Of a stretch of DNA of 64,000 bases, positions 51,342 through 60,037 are shown one piece after another; position 1 is the stretch's first letter; every line of letters starts with the position of its first letter. The notes below the pieces were generated by a model. It did no database searches. It saw only the letters and a program-made list of their open reading frames with translations, and was not told the origin of the DNA. The translations under genes were made by a program, and so were the position numbers. Origin of the DNA: JAEYOM01 sp036260935 (GTDB lineage Bacteria > Bacillota > Clostridia > Acetivibrionales > DTU013); the NCBI GenBank assembly GCA_036260935.1, contig DATALQ010000014.1:62001-126000 (forward strand). Reading direction: 5' to 3'.

Positions 51342-52506
51342 TTCGGATCGTTCAATTGTACTGACAGGTGCGACGGGATTTCTCGGGGCTTTTCTGATGG
51401 CTGGACTGTTGGAAAGAGGTTACCGTGTGACGGTGCTGGGCCGTTCTTCGAACGGAAGGAGTCTTGTTGAAAGAGTGTCGTCACTGACCCGCTGGTTCGG
51501 TATTCATGCGGATAACAGGTTGTCGTGCGTCGAAGCCGATTTTTCCAAAAAGCATTTAGGCCTGGACGACCATATATATGGAAGCTTGTGCGCACATACG
51601 GGCAAATTGATTCACTGCGCTTCGGATACCAGCTTTTTGGAGCGAAACCGGGCCCGTGTAATGGAAATGAACGTAAAAAGCATTTCCGCTCTGCTTGAAT
51701 TTGCTGAAGATGCGGCAGTGGAAAAATTTTATTACATCAGTTCGGCTTATGCTTCAGGAATCAGGGATGGCATATGTCTGGAGTCGCCTGTTACGGGCGG
51801 CAGCTTTACCAATGTGTACGAGGAGAGCAAGGCGATGGCTGAAAACAGTGTGATAAGCGCCTGCGAAAGGACCGGGATACCTCTTTGCATACTGCGCCCG
51901 TCCATTGTGTTCGGACATTCGGGAACAGGGATGGCTCTGAAGTTTAATGCATTGTATTATGCAGTAAAGTCGCTGCTGGTGATCCGCGACATCTTTATTA
52001 AAGACATCCTGGAACAGGGCGGCGTACGCGCCGGACAGTGGGGCTTCCGGCTTGAAAGCGACGGAATGCTGCGTATGCCGCTGGGTATCCGCCTTAAGAC
52101 TATGGGTATCGTCAACCTGGTACCAGTTGACTATTTCGTTGAGGCAGCTATGAGGATAATCGAAGAGCCCGGATCTTTCGGAATCTACCATATCACCAGC
52201 GACAACCCTCCGGAAATCACCGCACTTATGGAATATGCCGAACGCTTTCTGCACATAAGGGGCATCCGTCTGGTCCTGGGTTCCTTAGCACGGAACTCCG
52301 AGCTGAACCCTGCAGAGGAATTGTTTAATAAATTCATGGAGCAGTATCGCCCATATCTGGCCGATACCAGAAGCTTCGACCGGAGCCGCATCGATCGCAT
52401 TACCGGCGGACTTGCCGTTCCGCCGTTCCATTATGAGGTTTTCAGGCGCTGTATGAACTATGCCGTGCAGAATAACTGGGGCAGGATTAACGGGTTTCCA
52501 TGCTAG
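51331..52506 (+). CDS. Extended short-chain dehydrogenase/reductase, thioester-reductase-like
   Basis: NAD(P)-dependent reductase/epimerase of 391 residues. The cofactor motif is VLTGATGFLGAFL and the catalytic YxxxK is NVYEESKAMAE, preceded by serines in YYISSAYASG. The overall pattern (LIHCASDTSFLERN, RPSIVFGHSGTG) resembles NAD_binding_4 proteins that reduce fatty acyl or aryl thioesters. It overlaps the FAD enzyme gene by 11 bases behind GGGAGGGAGAAG. It is the last gene of the cluster. The substrate is unknown. Confidence 0.83.
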   Translation: MANNSDRSIVLTGATGFLGAFLMAGLLERGYRVTVLGRSSNGRSLVERVSSLTRWFGIHADNRLSCVEADFSKKHLGLDDHIYGSLCAHTGKLIHCASDTSFLERNRARVMEMNVKSISALLEFAEDAAVEKFYYISSAYASGIRDGICLESPVTGGSFTNVYEESKAMAENSVISACERTGIPLCILRPSIVFGHSGTGMALKFNALYYAVKSLLVIRDIFIKDILEQGGVRAGQWGFRLESDGMLRMPLGIRLKTMGIVNLVPVDYFVEAAMRIIEEPGSFGIYHITSDNPPEITALMEYAERFLHIRGIRLVLGSLARNSELNPAEELFNKFMEQYRPYLADTRSFDRSRIDRITGGLAVPPFHYEVFRRCMNYAVQNNWGRINGFPC

Positions 52507-52531
52507 CAACGGTCTCGCGAACTCGGGTCTG

Positions 52532-53320
52532 TCAGGCGGGAACAACAACGACCGGCAGGCTGGCTCCTTTAAGCCGGGTAATTTCATTAACATCGCTTTT
52601 ATCGTCGGTTACGAGCATATTTAAATCATTAAGATTACAGATCACTTTAAAGCCTGATTTTCCGACTTTTGAGTGATCAGCCAGCGCAATACTTCGATTG
52701 GCATGTTTAATCATCATTTGCTTTATATTAACTTCCTTGGGATCGGTTATGGTAATGCCAGCCTGCGAGGATACGCCGTTGGGCGCCAAAAAAAAGATAT
52801 CCGAACGGACCGTCTCCAATATTTTCTGGGTTATCTCATCTTGAAACGAGTATGTAAGCATGTTATAGTAACCGCCAACCACATATAAGTTTACTTTCTG
52901 GGATTTGGCAAGGATGGAAGCGGATATAAGTGAATTCGTAATTGCCGTTAATTCCAGCTGTGATTCCACGATCTTTTGGGCGAGGATGGCGTTGGTCGAA
53001 CCTGAATCCAAAGTGATAATTTGACCGGGAGTTAAAATATTCCGGACGACATAGTCGGCAATTGCTTGTTTCTCGGCATTAAGGACGGATGTCCGCAGTA
53101 TTACATCCGTATTGTAGGTTGTGTTTTCGGTGGCGACAGCTCCACCGTAAGTTCTTTTAATGAATCCTTGTTCTTCAAGGTAGCGCAGATCATTTCTTAT
53201 GGTAGCTTCGCTACAATGTAAAATTTCGCAGAATTCATCGACATTCAGCAATTTGTTGGTAATTAAAAGGTTGCGTATTTTATTGTGGCGCGCGGCTCTG
53301 CTATCCAAGGACTTACTCAT
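52532..53320 (-). CDS. DeoR-family transcriptional regulator
   Basis: DeoR/GlpR-type repressor of 262 residues. The N-terminal HTH is VDEFCEILHCSEATIRNDLRYLEEQGFIKRTYGGAV. The sensor domain shows TLDSGSTN, AITNS and YVVGGYYN motifs. GGGGAAAG precedes the start. It is divergent from the nitrilase-family gene. Its spacer carries repeated CGATAATATA elements that overlap the divergent promoter, so repression of the nitrilase and SxxK hydrolase operon is likely. Confidence 0.93.
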   Translation of the reverse strand: MSKSLDSRAARHNKIRNLLITNKLLNVDEFCEILHCSEATIRNDLRYLEEQGFIKRTYGGAVATENTTYNTDVILRTSVLNAEKQAIADYVVRNILTPGQIITLDSGSTNAILAQKIVESQLELTAITNSLISASILAKSQKVNLYVVGGYYNMLTYSFQDEITQKILETVRSDIFFLAPNGVSSQAGITITDPKEVNIKQMMIKHANRSIALADHSKVGKSGFKVICNLNDLNMLVTDDKSDVNEITRLKGASLPVVVVPA

Positions 53321-53433
53321 AACTTTCCCCGTTTCTTTGCCATTTCAATTAGAGAATTCAATAATTTATTATAACATATCAAGGCAGCACTACAATGTTT
53401 CATTATTACTATCGTATTTGATTATTAAAAATA

Positions 53434-53522
53434 TTGACTTCGATAATATATATTCTTATAATATAACCAAATGTATTACCGGTAATCCATCAGATACATA
53501 TATTATCGTATGCGATAATATA
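53434..53522 (+). promoter_or_regulatory. Promoter and candidate DeoR operators before the nitrilase operon
   Basis: TTGACT (53434-53439), 17-base spacer and TATAAT (53457-53462) form a strong promoter. CGATAATATA occurs within the spacer (53441-53450) and again at 53513-53522. The second copy is half of a perfect inverted repeat, TATTATCG (53501-53508) and CGATAATA (53513-53520). Their arrangement suggests repressor control by the divergent DeoR protein. Confidence 0.7.
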
Positions 53523-53603
53523 ATTATTAAATTCATCAATAGTAGAAAAGGGGGATACCCCTCATTGACCAGAAATAAATAAATGTATAACCGGAGGTTT
53601 GCC

Positions 53604-54620
53604 ATGAACAGGAAAATAAAAGTAGCTTCAGTGCAATTTGAATCCGTACCTGGGGACAAGGGACGCAATCTATCAAAAATACAGAGCTTCGTCGAGGCCG
53701 CGGCAGAACAAAGTGTGGAAATCATAGCTTTTCCCGAGTGCTGCATTACAGGGTACTGGTTTATGCGGCATTTATCGAGGGATCAGATGATATCACTTGC
53801 AGAACCGCTTTTTGACGGCCCGTCTTGCCAATTTCTCATGGGATTATCGAAAAGACACAATATGACAATTGGTGCAGGACTAATCGAGATCGCGCCGGAT
53901 GGAAGGATTTACAAGCCATATGTCGTTGCAATGCCGGATGGCACATTCCAAAGGCACCGGAAACTGCATCCCTTTGTAAACGAAAACATAGAATGCGGCA
54001 ATGAATATACGGTGTTTGATACACCGCACGGCTGCAGGATAGGAGTGCTTATTTGCTACGATAACAACATAATTGAAAACGCCAGAATCAATGCAATAAG
54101 AGGAGCCCAGATACTGTTGGCTCCGCATCAGACCGGAGGCTGCAGAACGAACAATACAAATGTCATGGGCGTAGTCGACAGGGAAGTATGGGATAACAGG
54201 TTTATTAACCCTGAAGAAATCGAGAGGGAGTTAAAGGGTCCGAAGGGGCGGGAATGGTTAATGCGCTGGCTTCCTTCCAGGGCTCACGATAACGGAATGT
54301 ACGTTATTTTCAGTAATGGGGTAGGCGTTGACGATGATGAAATAAGGACAGGAAATTCCATGATAATCGACCCTTATGGCAGAATCGCCGCTGAAACATG
54401 GAAAGCCGGCGATGATATGGTTATTGCCGATATCGACTTGTCAATAATACCGGGAAGCACCGGCAGGGGCTGGTTAATTACAAGACGTCCGGAAATTTAC
54501 GGGGAATTGTCCAGACCAACAGGGATGGAGAAAAGTACACGCGAAGTAGTTTTGAGCAGGAAGGGGCAAGACGGGATGGGGCTGAAGACGCCGCTCGCCC
54601 GTCCATTAGACGATAAGTAG
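53604..54620 (+). CDS. Nitrilase-superfamily carbon-nitrogen hydrolase
   Basis: Amidohydrolase of 338 residues with the complete catalytic triad: Glu45 in AFPECCITGYW, Lys120 in QRHRKLHPF and Cys151 in GVLICYDNN. The family hydrolyses amides, carbamoyl compounds or nitriles. ATG 53604 is chosen because CGGAGG lies just upstream; the in-frame ATG 53583 precedes that site. It is followed 130 bases later by a beta-lactamase-fold hydrolase, suggesting joint breakdown of an amide- or ester-bearing compound. Substrate unknown. Confidence 0.92.
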   Translation: MNRKIKVASVQFESVPGDKGRNLSKIQSFVEAAAEQSVEIIAFPECCITGYWFMRHLSRDQMISLAEPLFDGPSCQFLMGLSKRHNMTIGAGLIEIAPDGRIYKPYVVAMPDGTFQRHRKLHPFVNENIECGNEYTVFDTPHGCRIGVLICYDNNIIENARINAIRGAQILLAPHQTGGCRTNNTNVMGVVDREVWDNRFINPEEIERELKGPKGREWLMRWLPSRAHDNGMYVIFSNGVGVDDDEIRTGNSMIIDPYGRIAAETWKAGDDMVIADIDLSIIPGSTGRGWLITRRPEIYGELSRPTGMEKSTREVVLSRKGQDGMGLKTPLARPLDDK

Positions 54621-54749
54621 TTTATTGTTTATACTAAAAAAGTAAATAGAAAAATTTTGTATGATATGGTATTTTAATTGAATAACGGTGGATTTGAATG
54701 AATATGTTTTTTGGAAACTTACGGCCGCATTGCGGGGAAGGAGAGAAAT

Positions 54750-55919
54750 ATGGGGGAAATGATTTTACAACGGGGTCATATAGATGAGATTCCCGAAATT
54801 GTCGGATATGACAGCAGCAGATTCGATACACTGAACTCACACCTTTGGAAAATGATCGATGACAAGCGCCTCATAGGTGCAAGCTATTGTATAGCCAGAA
54901 ATGACAAGGTCGTCGCAAACAACGCGTTGGGCTTCAGCAGCTATAAGAGGGAACAGGGCGGGTTCATGAAAACCGATACTGTCATGGGGGCTGCCTCAGT
55001 CACCAAGTTTGTTACAACTGTTGCTGTGTTCAAGCTTGTAGAGGACGGCTTCATCCGCCCCGACGAACAAATGTCACGTTATATTCCGCAGATGAATAAA
55101 GAACCCTTTAAGGATATTACGATCGCACAAGTACTGTCACATTCCTCAGGCCTTCCGTTTGATTCGGATGACGAAGGAAGTCCTTATACGTACATAAATA
55201 ACTGCAAGAAGGGCGATGACTGGATAGAGGCCGGACTGAAGGCGGGAGTCTCATGCAAGCCCGGAGAACAGTGGATCTATTCTTCCTTCGGTTTCTCTCT
55301 GCTTGGGGCGCTGATCCAAAATGTTGCAGGAGTCAGGGCAGAGGAGTACATCACGAAGAATATACTTGAGCCTTTGGGCATGAGGGACTCCAGCTTCAAA
55401 CCCGGCCCTGAACTCGGCAGGCGCCACTTAAGGCAGTTTGAAGAGTACGAGAAAGAGATCGATAATATGATCAGCGGCATATCAGATCCGGAAGCTGAAA
55501 ACAGTATCTGGAGTGAAGTGCCCGATACAGCCGGAGGGCTGCACTCTACAATTGGAGATTTGTCCCGGTTTGCAAGAATGCTGTGTAACGGCGGACGGTT
55601 GGGTAATGTCAGGGTATTGGGGAAAATGGCAATTGAAAAAATGCGCACCAAATATCTGTTTAACGTTCCCAATTACTGCTGGGGGGCAAAGGATAAGGAA
55701 AGGCTGTACGGTATGGGACCCGATCTGCGCAGGGGAGACGCCATCATTACGAGCCCCGATTTCTTTTTCCATGAAGGCTGGGGATACCTGTGCGTAGCGG
55801 TCGATCCGAGGGAAAAGCTGGCCGCCGTATGGATGGTTCCATATACCGACGGTAACGTATGGCATCCCGAAAGCCTTTTAAATGTAAAGAACATAATCTG
55901 GTCCGGTTTGATATGGTAA
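54750..55919 (+). CDS. Beta-lactamase-fold serine hydrolase (class C/EstB-like)
   Basis: Serine hydrolase of 389 residues with SxxK at Ser83-Lys86 (GAASVTKFVTT), a second motif WIYSSFGFSLLG and a third region FFHEGWGYLCVAVD. No signal peptide is present, so it acts in the cytosol and is not a secreted penicillinase. ATG 54750 is chosen because AAGGAGAG lies upstream; the in-frame ATG 54711 precedes it. It belongs to the same broad family as the three hydrolases at 25035-29085 but is not a close copy of any of them. Confidence 0.87.
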   Translation: MGEMILQRGHIDEIPEIVGYDSSRFDTLNSHLWKMIDDKRLIGASYCIARNDKVVANNALGFSSYKREQGGFMKTDTVMGAASVTKFVTTVAVFKLVEDGFIRPDEQMSRYIPQMNKEPFKDITIAQVLSHSSGLPFDSDDEGSPYTYINNCKKGDDWIEAGLKAGVSCKPGEQWIYSSFGFSLLGALIQNVAGVRAEEYITKNILEPLGMRDSSFKPGPELGRRHLRQFEEYEKEIDNMISGISDPEAENSIWSEVPDTAGGLHSTIGDLSRFARMLCNGGRLGNVRVLGKMAIEKMRTKYLFNVPNYCWGAKDKERLYGMGPDLRRGDAIITSPDFFFHEGWGYLCVAVDPREKLAAVWMVPYTDGNVWHPESLLNVKNIIWSGLIW

Positions 55920-55941
55920 AGCTGGCTATTTAGCCAGCTTT
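55918..55941. terminator. Bidirectional hairpin shared by two convergent gene ends
   Basis: AAAGCTGGC (55918-55926) pairs perfectly with GCCAGCTTT (55933-55941) across TATTTA. It includes the stop codon of the hydrolase gene and the last codons and stop of the convergent alpha-galactosidase gene. Confidence 0.75.
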
Positions 55942-57089
55942 GCCCTTACTATTACACAATCGTGAGCCGGCACGACCGGAGAGTATCTCTCCTTTAAAAC
56001 GCCAATTTCCCTGTGTTCCCAGCAGTCGTACATCGACAGCGAAATCCCAGAGGCATACGGAAGTCCTGTATCCCAAAACTGAAGCGACATTTCCCTGTCG
56101 TTGTCGGCAAGGTTGAAAAATCCTATTGCCAGATCTCCATTTGTCAATGCCTTGACCAGAATAAACGACTCATCCGTATTGCACCAGTGCGGCAACGGTT
56201 TTATGCGGTATGCTCCGCGGCATTCGATATCCTGGTTGATCCCTATGATATCTTGGTTCATCAGGATATCCTTCGCTGCCTGGCCTGCATTTCTGATATC
56301 ACAGCCGATCATCAGCGGAGAGCCCATAATGCTCCACAGGGAAAAATGAGTTTTGTATTCGGTATCGCTACAGCCGCCTTTATTGCTTCCGATAAAGTCG
56401 TTGTTGCTGCCGCCGTACATTCCGACGACCAGCATATCCATGTCGTTATGGCAGAAGGAACCGGTATAGCATTCCTTGTCAAGCTGGGACATCCCGAGAT
56501 TCTTTATCGAAGCCCAATTATCCTGAATATCGCCCGTCGACCTGTACATATGCGCGCCTGACTCGCGGATCCACTGATATACATTGTCGGATCCCCAGTT
56601 GCAGGCTGAAAACAGGATATCTCTCCCGCAGTTTTTCAGCGCCAGACTCATCCTTTTATAGAGCAGATCTCCCGGTATTTGCATCGGTTTAAAGCAATAA
56701 TCGTATTTAAGATAGTCCACGCCCCATTCTGCAAAGGATTCGGCGTCCTGGAATTCGTGCTCGAAGCTTCCCGGAAAACCGGCGCAGGTATGTGTTCCAA
56801 CGCATGAATACATTCCGAATTTCAACCCTTTTGCATGAATATAATCGGATAGCGCTTTCATCCCAGCGGGGAATTTCCTGGGATCGACAACAAGCCGGCC
56901 TGTATCGTCTCTTTGTTTCAAGCTCCAGCAATCGTCGATGACGATGTATTCATATCCTGCATCCCTGTAACCTTCCTGGACGAATTTGTCCGCTACATCG
57001 CGGATAAGCTGTTCATTAATGTCCCAGGTGAATGTGTTCCATGAATTCCACCCCATCGGGGGCGTCATACCCAAATGTTTTTTCTCCAT
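55926..57089 (-). CDS. Alpha-galactosidase, glycoside hydrolase family 27
   Basis: GH27 enzyme of 387 residues that removes terminal alpha-galactose from galactomannan side chains or raffinose-type sugars. The N-terminus is typical (LGMTPPMGWNSWNTF), with YIVIDDCW. The nucleophile is Asp130 in YLKYDYC and the acid/base is Asp187 in YRSTGDIQDNW; both sit at the positions known for this family. ATG 57089 behind AGAGGAAT is preferred over the in-frame ATG 57149, which adds 20 unrelated residues. No signal peptide is present, so it acts on imported oligosaccharides. Confidence 0.95.
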   Translation of the reverse strand: MEKKHLGMTPPMGWNSWNTFTWDINEQLIRDVADKFVQEGYRDAGYEYIVIDDCWSLKQRDDTGRLVVDPRKFPAGMKALSDYIHAKGLKFGMYSCVGTHTCAGFPGSFEHEFQDAESFAEWGVDYLKYDYCFKPMQIPGDLLYKRMSLALKNCGRDILFSACNWGSDNVYQWIRESGAHMYRSTGDIQDNWASIKNLGMSQLDKECYTGSFCHNDMDMLVVGMYGGSNNDFIGSNKGGCSDTEYKTHFSLWSIMGSPLMIGCDIRNAGQAAKDILMNQDIIGINQDIECRGAYRIKPLPHWCNTDESFILVKALTNGDLAIGFFNLADNDREMSLQFWDTGLPYASGISLSMYDCWEHREIGVLKERYSPVVPAHDCVIVRAKLAK

Positions 57090-57500
57090 ATTAATTCCTC
57101 TTTTCAAAATGGTTACTATACTATCTGCTTTATCAATACTTTTATCCAATTACAATTGTATTATATTGTTGTTTCCTTATCAAATATTGCTTTTGCCTGA
57201 CTGGAGTTCTATCAATAGACATCATTTTTTTGCTTTTTATTGCTTATTCTTGCTTGTTTATTTACTCGCTATTTCAAAAGCAAAGTATCTTTTGTATACT
57301 ATTAACATACGAAAAATAATTCTTTTGTTCATATTTACGAATAATTTTCAATTTACGGCGTACACACTTTAAATCCTGGTTGGCAGGGATATCGAAATTG
57401 GATGGCATTTAACTGCAAAACGGATTCAACACTGAACCACAATTCGAATGCTAGTGCACGTATAATGGTGCATTTTGCATAAATTAAAAGGAGGGTAACC
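57090..57500. promoter_or_regulatory. AT-rich divergent spacer between alpha-galactosidase and CUT1 importer
   Basis: This 411-base stretch has no convincing gene. A TATAAT box at 57461-57466 lies about 35 bases before the binding-protein start, with only a weak match (CACAAT) 17 bases further upstream. GTGCAC and GTGCAT flank the TATAAT. No operator could be assigned with confidence. Confidence 0.4.
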
Positions 57501-58961
57501 ATGAAACGTATTCTTTCTGTTTTACTCGTTGTTATGATGCTTGCCACCGTAGCATTTACAGGCTGTGGCAAGGCAACCACCACCGATCAGGCAGCCAGCA
57601 CGGCGGCAGCACCTGCTGAGTCCAGCGCTCCGGCAGCTGAAGCTTCCAGTGCAGCAGCTGAGCCAGCTCAGGCTCCTGCAGTAACCGATGATCCCAGTAT
57701 TAAGGTTCTTAACCTCTGGAGCTTCACCGATGAAGTGCCGAAGATGATCGACAAGTACAAAGCAGCTCACCCCGACTTCCCGTACGAAGTCAAAACTACC
57801 ATTATAGCTACCACTGACGGCGCATATCAGCCTGCACTCGACCAGGCTCTGGCAGCCGGCGGCGCAGATGCACCAGACATCTACACTGCAGAGGCAGCTT
57901 TCGTCCTCAAGTATACACAGGGCGATGCATACAAATATGCAGCAGCTTACAAAGATCTCGGAATCGACGTAGACAATGCTCTGAAGGCAGCTGAAATAGC
58001 TCCTTATGTTTCCGATATCGGAACAAATCCCGATGGCAACCTTATAGGTCTTGCTTATCAGGCAACCGGCGGCGCATACATCTATCGCCGTTCTATAGCA
58101 AAGGCAGTTTGGGGAACCGATGATCCGGCAGTTATCAAGGATAAAGTAGGACCCGGCTGGGATAAATTCTTCGCAGCAGCAGCTGAACTGAAAGCCAAGG
58201 GTTACGGCATAGTTTCAGGCGATGGCGATATCTGGCATTCAATCGAAAACAGCTCTGAAAAGGGTTGGATCGTTGATGGCAAGCTTTATCTCGATCCTAA
58301 GCGTGAAGAGTTCCTGGATCTGTCCAAGAAGCTCAAAGACGGCGGATTCCACAATGACACTCAGGACTGGCAGGATGCATGGTATGCTGACATGAAGGGT
58401 GCTGGCAAACAGCAGATATTCGGCTTCTTTGGTCCCGCTTGGCTCATCAACTACGTTATGGCTGGTAACTCCGGCGGAACTAAACCGGGCGAAGGCACAT
58501 ACGGCGACTGGGCAATCTGCGAACCTACAGTCGGTTTCTCCTGGGGCGGCACATGGATTCTTGGAAACAAGGATACCAAGCTCAAGAAGACTGTTGGCGA
58601 CATAATCAACTGGATCACTCTCGATACTTCCGATACAGGTCTCTCGTATATGTGGGCAAACGGAACCTTCAGCATTCCTGAAGGCAAGACCGTTGGCACG
58701 AAGGATACTGTTGCTTCCGGTACTGTTATGAAGAAGTCCGATGGTAAGCTCGACTTCCTGGGCAATCAGAACATGTTCGACGTATTCGTTCCTGCTGGCG
58801 CATCTGCTACAGGTAAGAATAAGACCCAGTACGACGAGTCCATCAATACCATCTGGCGTGATCAGGTTCGTCAGTACACCGCTGGTAAGAAGTCCCGCGA
58901 TCAGGCTATCGCTGACTTCAAGCAGCAGGTTGCTGATAACCTCGGCATAGCTGTTGACTAA
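57501..58961 (+). CDS. CUT1-type sugar ABC transporter substrate-binding lipoprotein
   Basis: Solute-binding protein of 486 residues. The signal peptide ends in a lipobox (ATVAFTGCGK), followed by a long Ala/Ser/Pro-rich linker. The binding domain has VLNLWSFTDEVPKMIDKY, AAGGADAPDIYTAEAAFVL and many exposed tryptophans (SFSWGGTWILG-like region), typical of oligosaccharide binders. AAAAGGAGGGTAACC precedes the ATG. A GC-rich hairpin follows the gene before the permeases. A GH115 gene downstream suggests glucuronoxylan-derived oligosaccharides as cargo. Confidence 0.94.
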   Translation: MKRILSVLLVVMMLATVAFTGCGKATTTDQAASTAAAPAESSAPAAEASSAAAEPAQAPAVTDDPSIKVLNLWSFTDEVPKMIDKYKAAHPDFPYEVKTTIIATTDGAYQPALDQALAAGGADAPDIYTAEAAFVLKYTQGDAYKYAAAYKDLGIDVDNALKAAEIAPYVSDIGTNPDGNLIGLAYQATGGAYIYRRSIAKAVWGTDDPAVIKDKVGPGWDKFFAAAAELKAKGYGIVSGDGDIWHSIENSSEKGWIVDGKLYLDPKREEFLDLSKKLKDGGFHNDTQDWQDAWYADMKGAGKQQIFGFFGPAWLINYVMAGNSGGTKPGEGTYGDWAICEPTVGFSWGGTWILGNKDTKLKKTVGDIINWITLDTSDTGLSYMWANGTFSIPEGKTVGTKDTVASGTVMKKSDGKLDFLGNQNMFDVFVPAGASATGKNKTQYDESINTIWRDQVRQYTAGKKSRDQAIADFKQQVADNLGIAVD

Positions 58962-58975
58962 TCTTAATTAAAACA

Positions 58976-59005
58976 GGGGCGGGCGGATGCCTTTCCGACC
59001 GCCCC
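58976..59005 (+). terminator. GC-rich stem-loop after the binding-protein gene (partial terminator)
   Basis: GGGGCGG (58976-58982) pairs with CCGCCCC (58999-59005), with CATTTTATG following. As in the other importer operons here, it separates a binding-protein gene from its permease genes. Confidence 0.7.
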
Positions 59006-59050
59006 ATTTTATGTTTGTACCAGTCCCAACCCTTTACCGGAGGTGATCCT

Positions 59051-60037
59051 ATGCGACGCAAGAGTGTCAGCTATGCCAAATATGGCTATATATTTTCTAT
59101 ACCCTTCGTGCTTGCGTACCTTGTTTTTTCGTTATACCCCACGATATATACGACCATTATCGGCTTTACCGATTTAAAAGGTCTAACTAAAACAGATTGG
59201 AAATTTTTATCAGATCCGTTTCAGAATTTTGAACAAATTCTAAAGAATCCATCTTTCATTACTTCAACAAAAAATACGGCGATTATATGGATCATCAATT
59301 TCATTCCGCAAATACTGCTTGCACTCCTGCTTACCGCCTGGTTCACCAGCAGCCGCCGCCATATAAAAGGACAGGGTGCCTTCAAGGTTATTTTGTATAT
59401 GCCCAATATAATTACGGCTGCTACGGTAGCCATACTTTTCAACGCACTGTTCGGATATCCCACAGGTCCTGCTAATGATATTATTCAAAGTTTGGGCTTG
59501 TCCAAAGACCCAATTTACTTTCTGAACGAAAAGTGGACGGCCAAGCTTATAGTATCATTTATACAATGCTGGCAATGGTACGGGTATACGATGTTGATAT
59601 TGATTTCGGGCGTTTTAGGTATAAACCCGGAACTCTTTGAAGCAGCGGAGATGGATGGCGCTTCAGGTTCAAAGGCTTTCTTCAAGATAACAATTCCCAG
59701 CTTAAGGCCTATTATGCTCTATATGCTTGTTACAAGCCTGATCGGCGGTTTGAATATGTTCGACATCCCGAAGCTGTTCGTAATGAACAGCGGTCCAGAT
59801 AACGCTACGCTTACAGCAAGCGTATTCATTTACAACCAGGCATTCAGCGGGAGTTACATGTATAACCGCGCAGCGGCAGCAAGTATGATCTTGTTTGTAG
59901 TTATAGCCATATTATCAGGGATACTTTTCTACAGCATGCGTGATAGATCCGCAGCCAAGCTTAGAAAAGAGGAGAAAAGAAGGATAAAGGCTTATAATGA
60001 GTCCAATAAGATGGCGGCAAGGAGGGCGGAGATATGA
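59051..60037 (+). CDS. CUT1 ABC transporter permease, MalF/UgpA-like
   Basis: Permease of 328 residues with about six membrane helices. The EAA loop is EAAEMDGASGSKAFFKITIP. ATG 59051 is supported by GGAGGTGA upstream; the in-frame ATG 59015 precedes that site. The C-terminus is highly basic (KLRKEEKRRIKAYNESNK). Its stop overlaps the next permease start, so they are translationally coupled. It forms the channel with the next gene product; no ATPase is present in the cluster. Confidence 0.94.
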   Translation: MRRKSVSYAKYGYIFSIPFVLAYLVFSLYPTIYTTIIGFTDLKGLTKTDWKFLSDPFQNFEQILKNPSFITSTKNTAIIWIINFIPQILLALLLTAWFTSSRRHIKGQGAFKVILYMPNIITAATVAILFNALFGYPTGPANDIIQSLGLSKDPIYFLNEKWTAKLIVSFIQCWQWYGYTMLILISGVLGINPELFEAAEMDGASGSKAFFKITIPSLRPIMLYMLVTSLIGGLNMFDIPKLFVMNSGPDNATLTASVFIYNQAFSGSYMYNRAAAASMILFVVIAILSGILFYSMRDRSAAKLRKEEKRRIKAYNESNKMAARRAEI

